A stretch of 64,000 nt of DNA from Bombus terrestris (lineage: Eukaryota > Arthropoda > Insecta > Hymenoptera > Apidae), in contig NC_063285.1 in assembly GCF_910591885.1 (NCBI RefSeq), forward strand, positions 9,395,395 to 9,459,394. The letters are read 5' to 3'. Below, one piece after another: positions 21,472-34,249 of the stretch (position 1 is the first letter of the stretch; each line of letters opens with the position of its first letter). Below the pieces are notes generated by a model. The model saw nothing but the letters and a program-made list of their open reading frames with translations, did not search any database and was not told where the DNA came from. The position numbers and the translations under genes were made by a program.

Positions 21472-24383
21472 GTGGTCATCAACGCAAGCCTAAAGAACAA
21501 GAAAAAAGGATAATTTCTCGACAATTCTAAGATACCGCGTGCGACTATTTTAGAAAATTCAGTTTCCACTGAAACTGTGCTCAAAGCTCGCGTGTTGCGC
21601 CTTTCATGCGTATCGTTTTCTCCAAATCTTTACACCTTCGTTAATCGTACGAATGCGAGAAAGTGCCGTTGCAAGTACAGTTCCGAGAATCTGTTCTTGC
21701 AGAGAAGCGAAAACGCTTACGAAAATCCAGAGACAAAGATTTTTCTAATGCTTCCAGTTAGCATACTCCTTTAAATAACAATTAGCCTTCGCTCAGTGGT
21801 TCTTGCACATTGCACACACACGTTTATTACGCACGCTAATCGTTTATTACGTGGCGTAATGCGACGCGATAAGCCACGAGGCAGATAAGTTAATGTATGC
21901 AAAGCGGCACGTGCGACAGGCTATCAATTATGCGCGTTTCAACGGTGTTTTTTCCGAGAGTTTGAATCCGGTGTTATTGAACGGCCGGTGTTTCATACGC
22001 GTCCGCGGAGCCACGGAATCGAAAGCAACGAAAAAGACGATAAACGTGATTAATAGACGGCGAAAGGATATGGTTGCTGGAAAGATAAGTTTGCCTCCGG
22101 CGTCTTTTCGCTTCGACGTTGACTGATCGCCGTGGATTAATCGCCACTAATACCCGCGAAACTTATTTCATTTTTCGATGTAGCAATTAGCGGTATGCGA
22201 TGTAATTATTCAGCCGGTCTTACACGCGAGCTTTCATTAATTTCCTTAATCTGATATGATGCAATTAGCGCTACGTTACGAGCGCGCTTCCTCCGCCGCG
22301 TTATTGGCATTCGACGATCCGAAGGAACACGTTATAATCAATCACGGCCAATTACTATCGGGCAACAAGTCCGATGTTTCAATTTAACATCGATATTGCG
22401 AAAAATAATTCGTATCCTGATTTACAGCCAACATTAGCCACCTCCACGGCAACAACCTTTGTCACCGTTTCCAAATTTAATTAGACATTGTTCCGCGATC
22501 GTATAATACGATACATACATTTCGTTAAAATCATCGAAACGTACGGTGGAAAACTGGCGAACATAAAATCGCAGCGACTGCGTAATTTGATAAATATATT
22601 TTGTTGGAGACGTATGGAAAATTGGAGACACCGGAGCGTCGATTCGTTTGCCTGAAAAGGGGGGAACGCGGACGACGGGCATTTTTATTACGGGCCCTTC
22701 GATTGAAAGTAAAACAAGATAGCAGAATTATCGTAGAGTGGCTGCTTCGTCAGAGTGAACTTAATTAACTCGTAGCACGCCGCTCGTGCAACCTTCCATA
22801 ATTACATTAACAAGCGTTATCAGTAGAGAGATAAGCTTTACGCCTGTTCGCCTATTCGTTCAACTTATGACTCTTAAAAAACAAAACAAAAAAAGAAGAA
22901 CACACACACACCAAAGGGTAACAGGGAGAAAAAGATTGTCATGGAAAATAATGTTGCTCGGTTAATGAAAATATCTACATTAAAAGTGGCTGGTGTAGTA
23001 GGCCTGTACTATCACTGTCACTGTAGCGGATGATAACGCGTCCATGATCTATCAACGAGTGGACTATGATGGATGGATTTGTAGATTATGTGTCGATCAA
23101 TAGCGGCCATGCGGGCTCACGTATCGTGAGATGCGCGAAATTTACCAGTGAAGCGATTGATAAATGTGTTTGAATTTCTTACACGCATTTGCCACAGCTA
23201 TGTAGGACGCGAGCTGTTAATTTGTGTTATACTATGTTCCACCCATACGAGCCAGTAATTGAAACGTATCGAAGATCATAATATCGATGGGATCTCTGTT
23301 ACGAGTCTCACGTGTCCGTCATTCTTAGGCTCCACGATTTATAGTCCCTTTCACCTTGACATTTCACGCAGATGGTCTTACGGATCGGACAGCGACGACG
23401 TTGCAATTAGAACCGCGTTATGTGCACCATAGTATGCAACAGGATAGGACAACACACGCAAAAAGGCATGATAATTGTAAAGAATGGGGTTTGGCGAAGA
23501 TTCCTCGAAGCCAGTAAACATTCCAGCATTTTTTGTCGATTCAGCAACGAGAAACTAAGTTCACGAACAAAGAATATCGTAGTGTGCGTTCTATGGTTCG
23601 GTGCAAGAATCTCATACTTCTGCAAAAACGAACTAAACCCGGTATCGAGTTTCTAAGCAACTGCGTGCTCTATATAAAAACCGACGATTTCCAATTCCAT
23701 CTAAAAACATTTATGGTGATGTTTGTTCACGGCAATGTGAACATTTTTCGTAATGTAAACTTTCAGCAAAAGGTAGCAGAGTGAACGTAAAACACCCAAG
23801 TGGCATAAGCTTTGATTCACTGTTTTCAGAGAAGATAAAAAGAAAAGAAGTTGGGTGAGAAATCATTTGAACAGCAACTTCTTAACGCGTTCTTACGCGC
23901 TAATGTCTCAACTTTACAAATACGTCGCTACTTCTTATCTACACGGATTCTTATTCGAACACTGTAAAACAAGAAGAAAGTGAATTTTCCTTTATTATTC
24001 GCGCATTAAAACTGTTACGCCCTGAGATTTACTATAGGCCGTATTCCTAACCGTCTCCCTTGGTACTACAGTGTGGAAGACAGATCGTCTTACATGACCG
24101 GCAAGATATACACAATGTAGCGATAAAAGCATAGTTTTCGTCAAGTAGCGAGTTCTAAAAAACATCGAATTGCCTTCGGTCCGTTATTTTACCTACACAA
24201 AAAAGGTGGCAACGTGAGCATAGGCACGAACGGTTGCGAGAGCCGAGCGTGATGGGGCTCGTCTGCAAGAGAAGCAAAAGAAAAAAGCGAAGAGCAATCA
24301 GTATCATACGAGAATTCAAACCGAATGCATCGAGAGGTTCAGAGAAATACAATCGAGGTCACTTAGTCAAACGAATACGTCGA
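21472..24383. other. Intron DNA with a homeodomain-like motif cluster
   Basis: No gene recognised. Between 22125 and 22350 the sequence is dense in TAAT/ATTA cores (ATTAATCG, CAATTAGCGG twice in related form, GTAATTATTC, CATTAATTTCCTTAAT, CCAATTAC), flanked by CpG-containing DNA, which is suggestive of a cis-regulatory module. A CA/A-rich run lies near 22876-22913. The rest is ordinary AT-rich intron. Confidence 0.4.
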
Positions 24384-27300
24384 GAAGTATCATAAAGTCA
24401 AGTCGAATAACAAACTAGTTACATCATTTGTAGCGTATTAATTATAATATTAAATATTGTTAAAAATATCATAGTAGTATCATAATATAATATCATAAAA
24501 GTATCATAAAGTGAAGCCGAATAATAAACCAGTTACATCATTTGTAGCGTATTCATTACAATTTTAAATATTGTTAAAGATATCATAGTAGTATCATAAT
24601 ATAATATCATAAAAGTACCATAAAGTGAAGCCGAATAATAAACCAGTTACATCATTTATGGCATAATAATTATAATTTTAAATATTGTTAAAAATATCAT
24701 AGTAGTATCATAATATAATATCATAAAAGTACCATAAAGTCAAGTCGAATAATAAACCAGTTACATCATTTAAGGCGTATTAATTATAATTTTAAATATT
24801 GTTAAAAATATCATAGTAGTATCATAATATAATATCATAAAAGTACCATAAAGTGAAGTCGAATAATAAACCAGTTACATCATTTATGGCATAATAATTA
24901 TAATTTTAAATATTGTTAAAAATATCATAGTAGTATCATAATATAATATCATAAAAGTACCATAAAGTCAAGTCGAATAATAAACCAGTTACATCATTTA
25001 AGGCGTGTTAATTACAATTTTAAATATTGTTAAAAATATCATAGTAGTATCATAATATAATATCATAAAAGTACCATAAAGTCAAGTCGAATAATAAACC
25101 AGTTACATCATTTAAGGCGTATTAATTATAATTTTAAATATTGTTAAAAATATCATAGTAGTATCATAATATAATATCATAAAAGTATCATAAAGTTAAG
25201 TCGAATAATAAACTAGTTACATCATTTGTAGCGTATTCATTACAATTTTAAATATTGTTAAAGATATCATAGTAGTATCATAATATAATATCATAAAAGT
25301 ACCATAAAGTCAAGTCGAATAATAAACCAGTTACATCATTTATGGCATAATAATTATAATTTTAAATATTGTTAAAAATATCATAGTAGTATCATAATAT
25401 AATATCATAAAAGTACCATAAAGTCAAGTCGAATAATAAACCAGTTACATCATTTAAGGCGTGTTAATTACAATTTTAAATATTGTTAAAAATATCATAG
25501 TAGTATCATAATATAATATCATAAAAGTACCATAAAGTCAAGTCGAATAATAAACCAGTTACATCATTTAAGGCGTATTAATTATAATTTTAAATATTGT
25601 TAAAAATATCATAGTAGTATCATAATATAATATCATAAAAGTATCATAAAGTTAAGTCGAATAATAAACTAGTTACATCATTTGTAGCGTATTCATTACA
25701 ATTTTAAATATTGTTAAAGATATCATAGTAGTATCATAATATAATATCATAAAAGTACCATAAAGTGAAGCCGAATAATAAACCAGTTACATCATTTGTA
25801 GCGTATTAATTACAATTTAAAATATTGTTAAAATATCATAGTAGTATCATAATATAATATCATAAAAGTACCATAAAGTCAAGTCGAATAATAAACCAGT
25901 TACATCATTTATGGCATAATAATTATAATTTTAAATATTGTTAAAAATATCATAGTAGTATCATAATATAATATCATAAAAGTACCATAAAGTGAAGCCG
26001 AATAATAAACCAGTTACATCATTTGTAGCGTATTCATTACAATTTTAAATATTGTTAAAAATATCATAGTAGTATCATAATATAATATCATAAAAGTACC
26101 ATAAAGTCAAGTCGAATAATAAACCAGTTACATCATTTATGGCATAATAATTATAATTTTAAATATTGTTAAAAATATCATAGTAGTATCATAATATAAT
26201 ATCATAAAAGTACCATAAAGTCAAGTCGAATAATAAACCAGTTACATCATTTAAGGCGTGTTAATTACAATTTTAAATATTGCTAAAAATATCATAGTAG
26301 TATCATAATATAATATCATAAAAGTACCATAAAGTCAAGTCGAATAATAAACCAGTTACATCATTTAAGGCGTATTAATTATAATTTTAAATATTGTTAA
26401 AAATATCATAGTAGTATCATAATATAATATCATAAAAGTATCATAAAGTTAAGTCGAATAATAAACTAGTTACATCATTTGTAGCGTATTCATTACAATT
26501 TTAAATATTGTTAAAGATATCATAGTAGTATCATAATATAATATCATAAAAGTACCATAAAGTCAAGTCGAATAATAAACCAGTTACATCATTTATGGCA
26601 TAATAATTATAATTTTAAATATTGTTAAAAATATCATAGTAGTATCATAATATAATATCATAAAAGTACCATAAAGTCAAGTCGAATAATAAACCAGTTA
26701 CATCATTTAAGGCGTATTAATTATAATTTTAAATATTGTTAAAAATATCATAGTAGTATCATAATATAATATCATAAAAGTATCATAAAGTTAAGTCGAA
26801 TAATAAACTAGTTACATCATTTGTAGCGTATTCATTACAATTTTAAATATTGTTAAAGATATCATAGTAGTATCATAATATAATATCATAAAAGTACCAT
26901 AAAGTCAAGTCGAATAATAAACCAGTTACATCATTTATGGCATAATAATTATAATTTTAAATATTGTGAAAAATATCATAGTAGTATCATAATATAATAT
27001 CATAAAAGTACCATAAAGTCAAGTCGAATAATAAACCAGTTACATCATTTAAGGCGTGTTAATTACAATTTTAAATATTGTTAAAAATATCATAGTAGTA
27101 TCATAATATAATATCATAAAAGTACCATAAAGTCAAGTCGAATAATAAACCAGTTACATCATTTAAGGCGTATTAATTATAATTTTAAATATTGTTAAAA
27201 ATATCATAGTAGTATCATAATATAATATCATAAAAGTATCATAAAGTTAAGTCGAATAATAAACTAGTTACATCATTTGTAGCGTATTCATTACAATTTT

Positions 27301-27887
27301 AAATATTGTTAAAGATATCATAGTAGTATCATAATATAATATCATAAAAGTACCATAAAGTGAAGCCGAATAATAAACCAGTTACATCATTTGTAGCGTA
27401 TTAATTACAATTTAAAATATTGTTAAAATATCATAGTAGTATCATAATATAATATCATAAAAGTACCATAAAGTCAAGTCGAATAATAAACCAGTTACAT
27501 CATTTATGGCATAATAATTATAATTTTAAATATTGTTAAAAATATCATAGTAGTATCATAATATAATATCATAAAAGTACCATAAAGTGAAGCCGAATAA
27601 TAAACCAGTTACATCATTTGTAGCGTATTCATTACAATTTTAAATATTGTTAAAAATATCATAGTAGTATCATAATATAATATCATAAAAGTACCATAAA
27701 GTCAAGTCGAATAATAAACCAGTTACATCATTTATGGCATAATAATTATAATTTTAAATATTGTTAAAAATATCATAGTAGTATCATAATATAATATCAT
27801 AAAAGTACCATAAAGTCAAGTCGAATAATAAACCAGTTACATCATTTGTAGCGTATTAATTATAATTTTAAATATTGTTAAAAATAG
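24384..27887. repeat. 114-bp satellite, about 31 monomers with higher-order structure
   Basis: The monomer (for example TCATAAAAGTACCATAAAGT onward at 24607, 24721, 24835, 24949) repeats every 114 bases and is very AT-rich. Variants differ mainly after CATCATTT: TATGGCATAATAATTATA (B), AAGGCGTGTTAATTACA (C), AAGGCGTATTAATTATA (D), GTAGCGTATTCATTACA (A, F) and a 113-base type with ATTTAAAATATTGTTAAAATATC (E). From the ninth monomer the order is B-C-D-A-E-B-F-B, and the same eight recur 1,595 bases later. A shorter TATCATA motif repeats inside each monomer. Confidence 0.95.
25291..27796. repeat. Higher-order repeat blocks inside the satellite
   Basis: Blocks 25291-26201 and 26886-27796 carry the same eight monomer types in the same order, including the rare 113-base type E (25747 and its partner near 27342) and type F. 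The offset of 1,595 bases equals 14 monomers less one base, as expected if one segment of 14 monomers was duplicated. Confidence 0.82.
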
Positions 27888-29076
27888 AAGCTCATATTAA
27901 CCCTGTTAATTCAGCGTTACAATCATTTCAACTACCTCTGTTATCCTAATCGAAACAGGGGAACGACTGGTTCGCAACGTCGATTATCAGAATCGTAGCG
28001 AGAATTTACGCCTATCACAGACGCGTTTCCTCGTCTCTTCGCGAACGGTCGTAACAAAAATTGACCGTAACAAAAACACTAGTCACGGAAATAAATCCAT
28101 ACTTTTCCAGATACACGATAAATTCTCTTCTAATCTGTCCGAGTTCTCGTCGTTGTATCGTTCTCGTATCTGACGCTTAAAAATCCTTCCCAAATATATT
28201 ACGCAGGATATTTACATAAATCGATGGCACGGAAATTTCTTTAAAACGTTGAAGAGAATACGTTTAAACGATATTTCGATAGCAGAATATGTTAGTATCA
28301 AGCACACTGAGACGAGTTTGCACAGAATTAAAGCAAATGACTACGCTTCGCACGAATGTTGCGTTTGCGATTCGGACAGATATATGTGTGTGGGTGTGCG
28401 CGTGTGTCTGTGTGTGGTTTTTGTATTGACAAGTGCACAGAGGAGCGTGGGTGTCGGGTATTCGTTAATACTCGTTTCTCCTGGATCCTTGTGCTGGTAA
28501 GATGTGCTAGCTTCTCGAGTGCCCTTTGCACGATGTGGGCGGATTATGAATATTTCCCATTCGTTGAATTTTTAACGAGGAGTCTACTAATAATCGAACA
28601 CAGAGAATCTTTTCGAAGGTCGACATTATTTTAAAAGTAGTCGAGAGATTTAAGGAGGACCGTAATAATTTTTCACCTGCTTCGGCAAATCGACTTATAT
28701 ATTTCCAGCATTCCGAAGTAGGTGGAATGTTACGAGTATCGATTACTTGAAGAGAGGAAGAGAGAGAAAGGGAATAATGGGTTTCTCTGACGTGTTAATC
28801 GCCCTTTTTTCAACCACCTTTGGACGCTTTCGCTCGAGTCGACGAAAATACCATGTACATTAAGGAAGCATCATAGCTGAGCGCTGGAAGGTGCACGACA
28901 CACGCACTGCGTGCTTCACTCATGCGTGAAATTGCACGATAAGTTCAACTTTATTTCGCTTCATCACGCTGCGGCGTATCTACGACTTCCATGCTCGTTT
29001 ATGATGTTATTTAATAAATAGAATTAAACAGCAGGAATTTAACACAGCCAGGTATTTGGACAGTGAGCGAGTTACG
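27888..29076. other. Intron DNA, GT-rich microsatellite-like stretch
   Basis: Unique intron after the satellite. A TG-rich run (28380-28420) is the only low-complexity feature. Overlapping open frames at 28249-28634 are not recognised. Confidence 0.45.
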
Positions 29077-29426
29077 TTAACCCTTTGCACTGCGAATTTT
29101 ATTTCAATTTCGTTATCAGCAGCTCCCAATGTTTTTAAGTGTTTTATTTGAAATCTACTTTATCTAAAAAATAAGACAATTGAAATTAATAAAGGAAGAA
29201 AGAACTTCACTTAAATACCAGTTTTATTCATACTATTATTGTATTTTCTAATTTTTAAGTGTATCATATATCTTGAAACAATTTTCAGGATGCAATCCTG
29301 CTTTTCTTTCGCACGTTCCACAAAAAAGGGTGGCACTGAAAGAATGTCGAGTGCGACTCGACAAAGGAGCTCCTGAGATAAAAACTGATGTCGAGTAGGA
29401 GTCGACATAGGAATCCAAAGGGTTAA
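29077..29426. mobile_element. piggyBac-like MITE of the TTAACCCTTTG type
   Basis: TTAA at 29077-29080 is followed by CCCTTTGCACTGCGAA; the right end reads CCAAAGGGTTAA, with TTAA at 29423-29426. CCCTTTG ends next to TTAA are typical of piggyBac-like MITEs. Two palindromic subterminal motifs sit near the right end: TGTCGAGTGCGACTCGACA (29344-29362) and GTCGAGTAGGAGTCGAC (29391-29407). The 350-base element has no transposase remnant; the minus-strand open frame across it is not recognised. Confidence 0.82.
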
Positions 29427-29484
29427 CTTTATATCAACTTTCTCCCCCTCAAAAGATAACCCCCTCAAAAATATAGTACAATAA

Positions 29485-29645
29485 TTGAATATTCATATAT
29501 ATATTATTATATATATATATATAATTAAGTAATATTTTTATATATATTTTATATAACTGAATATTTATATAATATATATATGTGTATTTGTATGTATATT
29601 TGTATATATGTATAATATGTATATTTTATATAAAATACACATAAT
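29485..29645. repeat. AT dinucleotide-rich tract
   Basis: Long alternating TA runs broken by short interruptions, mixed with TGTATATTTG motifs. Confidence 0.85.
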
Positions 29646-30367
29646 ATTTAGTTTATCTATTTAGTATTAAGTAGATAAAATTCATGTTTTCATTAGCTAC
29701 AGTAAATATTTTGATATATGAAAAAATCAATCAATTCAGTAACATTATTTTATATTGCACGTTAGTAATTATATATTACCAAAAAAATACGTGTAACAAT
29801 AATTTCATGAACACTGTGTGATGACAGACTGCTGTTAAAAAGAGTTGCCGCGTATGTTACATTTTTCTACGACCCCGTCTGAGAACAAGTAGAATGTTTT
29901 CGTCTATTCGAGACGATAAAGTAACGAGGAATGTAATTAACAGCAGAACGAACATTTTCGTTATCGCGCAGGCGTAACGATTTGCCGAATGAAGTTGGAA
30001 TTACTTCAACGAGATCCATATTCAGTTTTTAATGGATATGTTATTAATGTAAACGCCTACAATTGTTGTTTCGATTCAGTGTATCTTATTTTAATTTCAA
30101 ATTGTTCAACTCTGCTATGTACATATGCATATTGATCAATTGGCACACAGATTTAGAACGCAAATATTTTGTATCAACAAAAAAGCAATGATATTAAAGG
30201 GCTGACAAGATAAGCTTATTTCGCATATGATACATATTGTACACATGCATATTGTAATTAGCTATATTAAACATCGATATGTGTATGTATGTATCTGTCT
30301 ATTGGATTTAAATATCGCTGCTTGAATTAATCTGTTTCGTACAATATTTTTTCGTTCCTCTCGTAGT

Positions 30368-30817
30368 TTAGGAATTAAACATTCTCAGAGTAAAGAGATT
30401 TATTGTTTCAAATGATAAAACAATTTCGCGAGGATTAATAAACGAGAAGCTTGCTGAGGACAGAATTACAGGTCCACGATAAATATATATAAATGTGGAG
30501 TGTACTTCCTGGACAAATAGTGGAATTGTTATATATTGAAAACGAGGCTCTTTAATGGTCGTTGTAATTACTAATTGAAACGTGGATAATATTGCAAAAC
30601 TACCAACCAACGATAACAATTTACCACATTGTTTCACGAGTCCTTGTGCCAGAAAGCTCTTCCAATCGTTAACTCTGCGATTGCGAATGAATTTGCAAAA
30701 ACCAATCTCGTCGTATCCTGATATTACATTATACAGAGAGCCATAACGATCCTGAAGAACACAACGCTTGCAAATCCTGTGACTGTTCGCCTCTGCAAGC
30801 ATTTTGACATTTCTCAT
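30368..30817 (-). other. 149-codon open frame of unknown nature
   Basis: Starts at a true ATG and is long for such AT-rich DNA. The translation has a Cys pair near the N-terminus (HRICKRCVLQDRYG) and hydrophobic stretches in the middle (LLSLVGSFAILSTFQLVI). I do not recognise a family. It could be a chance frame, a piece of a decayed gene or an exon of a nested antisense gene. No polyadenylation or splice context supports it. Confidence 0.2.
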
Positions 30818-32143
30818 CGACGATACATGCAGATTTGAAATTTCTTTCGTCGCTTTATTTATTTCATCTCACTCGTTGATAATCTCATTGATCTGCGAGA
30901 GTTATTAGCGACTATCATAGCACAGAGTTTTGTTTGCCATGAAATTATCTGGGAATGAGAATGGCAATCAGAATAAACTGGCATTTAAACTGGCCGAATA
31001 ATATCGGCTCGTCAATATCGTCGAAGGGTAATCCACGTAGTTAAAGAGCGTTCGAGATGAAAATTTGAAGCCACAATTTCGTGGTGAAACTGCAGCCAAA
31101 GTATAGTCCTTTGAGCCACTTCAATATTTCCACGTCCCTCAGGTCCGTCGTTGCGCGTAGCTTTCCGATAAAATCTATCTCTCCCCTCGTGATACTTTCC
31201 TGGAAATGCGGCTATTACGCCATCGGTGCATATTTTACGTGCGTTCCTATTGTTCGCAACGAGATAATGGCACGGTTGTTTCGCAAAGCCTTTATAACTT
31301 TATAGCTTCGAGTATTCATCGTTTGTCAAAAAGCAAGCATGTATAATGAACCAGTATGATTAATGCTCGCGTTATTGTTACCGCTTCCCAACGATGAACT
31401 GCAGCGGCTTGACCCGTTTGGTATTTTCGCGTGTCTGCTCGAGATTCCTATTTCCCGAAGCACGCTTCAATGCGGCATTATCGAAAGGCAGGATGATCGA
31501 TTTGTCGTAATACAACGAGTACCATCCAACGACTTTTCATTCACCGTGCAATTGCATATAGAACAATTAATTACGATCTTTCTGCCTTCGCTCCTCTCTT
31601 AATAAAATTGATGATGGAATAGGAGGCGTTAATTAACGTTTACCGATCGGATAATCTCTGTATATCCTGCTAACAGTGGGAAATGATTAACGTTTAACAG
31701 CTATAAACCTTTCGTTACTTTTTTCTATTTTAAAAATTGAAGACTTTAGTGTCGAGCGAAAGAATCGTGGCTAAGCGAAGAATACAGAATTTCGTGTGGT
31801 TTGTTCAGGTTTGAGGAAAATTCAGAAAGAAAAAGTAAGAACGATGGTTGGAAAATTCAGAAAGGAACATACTACGAAATAATGGCAATTGTATCTCAAT
31901 AGTTGTTGCAATATCGTACTAATAATATTCAAAATCATTAGGAAAGATGGAAGAATCAGTGTTTGACGTAGAACACCTAGTACAAAGCAAGAACACTGCT
32001 TGTTCAGTTATTTGTAACAAGATTTCTAACATGAAAGCACGAAACTAAATGATAATCCCATAATGCATGGCGAGTGACAGAATTACCTGCTACAAACCAA
32101 GTGATTCGTGTAGCTGATACAACATCACTAAAATAACATCCTA

Positions 32144-32163
32144 ATATTATTATTATTATTATT
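32144..32163. repeat. ATT trinucleotide microsatellite
   Basis: Six or more ATT units in a row. Confidence 0.9.
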
Positions 32164-33480
32164 CATACAAATAATTTACTCAGCGCTGGTGGTTGCTAAT
32201 GCATACAGCGTGTAGTTCTTTATTGCTCTGATTACAAATTCCGCGTAATCTTCGCACAGGCCCACAAAAAGTTTCCCTCTCGCCCTGATCACGCAAGATT
32301 ATTTTGTGAAATGTAAGAAGATATTCTGATCTGAACAGCGTTATCTAGAACCTGTGACTACGGACTCGAGCAAATCTGCGGTGTCGAATTTCATCTTATG
32401 GCACTGGCACAGCTATAAAAAGAAGTTGAGCTCATGAACAATTTTTTTCAATTTGTGGAACGTCTCACACAGGACTTCTGCAGCGAGATTCGACCATTTA
32501 CAACCAATTGTTTCATAAATTTATTTTCAGATAAAGCTCGCTCGCGATGCGAATATAGTAGAGCGACGTCGCGCACGCAACGATATATCGTATTATTATT
32601 ACGGATGTCAATATGAATAAAAAATTCGCGTGATGACTTTTCAAAGTTGAAATAGGAATACGTTGCCGAGTAACTAAAGCCTCGCAGCGAATATTTTTTT
32701 TCTCAACGTCCGCAGTAGTGGATGGAAGATGTTCATGACAGAGTGCTGTGACGTCAATTTTTTTTCGGGTCACAGGGTATGACGTTGTCTAACCCATATA
32801 CTAGGCGCGTAAGAACTTACATCACCATGCTGAATATCAACGATTCTATGTACAGAGTTCACGTGCCACAAAAGTGCTTATTTTTTACAGTTTATTCGGA
32901 ATTTCACGACGTACATACTATCCATAGGAATTTGGACGCTTCTAAATTACCGCTGTAAATGAGGTTTGTAAAATTAATTCTGACCTCTGATTTTATCTCG
33001 AGCGACTATCGACCAAAACAACAGTTAATATCACTTGGTATAAATAGAAGAGCAATATCCGAAGTGGACGAAAATTGATACCATAGAAACAGTCGAGTTA
33101 AATGACTCTAAGTATACGCCGAGTTGTTCCACGACAATTCGCCATCTGCAAGTTCTTCGACCAAACACTTTTTAATATCATTTTTCATGTCGACCAAGTT
33201 CCTTAAAAATCGGAACGAACTTGAACTTAGAAAAATATTCCTTCCGCAATTCCTACTTTGTCTTGTAAAAGTTTACGTCGTTGCGCTAAAGAAAGGATAA
33301 ATAAATAAACAAAAGTAAGAAGGAATTTGAACTTAAGGAGTTCGATTCTGCCAGAACTGATACGATAATCGTGTAAAATGTCGACGATTTATTACAGGAA
33401 GAGCATAAAGAGAAACATCCTCTGATAGTCTGAAAGGCACTCTATCGCGAAAGACTAATTAAATTCATCAGTGGGAAGAA

Positions 33481-33885
33481 ATGTGTGGCGGCCGATGAAA
33501 GTGCTCCCTGCGAGCCAAATACTTCAGCGAGCTGCCGCGAAAGTTTCGCCACGGCGACGAGGTTGCAACGGTTTGTCATTATGAGAAGCAATTTCATGCC
33601 AATGCAATTACAAGCGGGGCGTCGTGCTGCTCCGCTCGCGGAGCCCATGTATTTGCGTTTTAATGCGTGCATCGGCCTGGCTGCGGGACGTCCTCGATTT
33701 CCATTGGCTTGTCTGAGTGGCGATTCAGGACAAGCAGAATCATGGAATACCAATGCGCTTCTTAATAGATGGCACGTCAACCCTGTGTCGCTCTCTGCTT
33801 CTACGTACAGTGCAACGGTGGTGCAACAGGGGCGAAGGTTTTGTTCAATTTACAATTACGCAGCATATAATTAGCGATTCGTTAG
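33481..33885. other. GC-rich islet in the intron
   Basis: About 400 bases are much GC-richer than their surroundings, with open frames on both strands (33485-33874 +, 33442-33780 -) that cannot both be coding. Without homology it is more likely a conserved non-coding or regulatory segment, with a short exon as the alternative. Confidence 0.35.
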
Positions 33886-34249
33886 TGGCTGTTTGGTAGC
33901 ACGAGAACATTCACATCCATTAGGTCGCGATAATTGAAGGATTACTCGTCGGAATAATCTGGTTTCTCGTCCTCGACGTGATAGTCGTTGCTTCAAAATC
34001 TCGCACGATACGAACGTGTAATTTTCTAAAGAAAAACCTGTCTTTCTCGGAAGCGGACAACGATCAAGTTTCTGTAATCGGATAACTGCGGAATTTAGTT
34101 TTAGAAATCCCTTACGGGCTGCGTAAATACAACGGAACAACGACGAGTAGAGATAAATTTTCGACGTTCAAACGACAGAGGCACACAGTATGCCGACAAG
34201 ATTTCTAGTAATACAAGGAACATAATTTGTACGCAGTGAAGATCTTAAT

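Larger units (their letters stand above)
29427..33480. other. AT-rich intron DNA with a simple AT tract
   Basis: An (AT)-rich low-complexity tract covers about 29485-29645, and an ATT microsatellite lies at 32144-32163. A 149-codon minus-strand open frame is listed separately. Nothing else is recognised. Confidence 0.45.

Noticed and set aside
24384..27887. CRISPR-like array
   Set aside because: There are no unique spacers; whole 114-bp monomers repeat, so it is a satellite in a eukaryotic intron.
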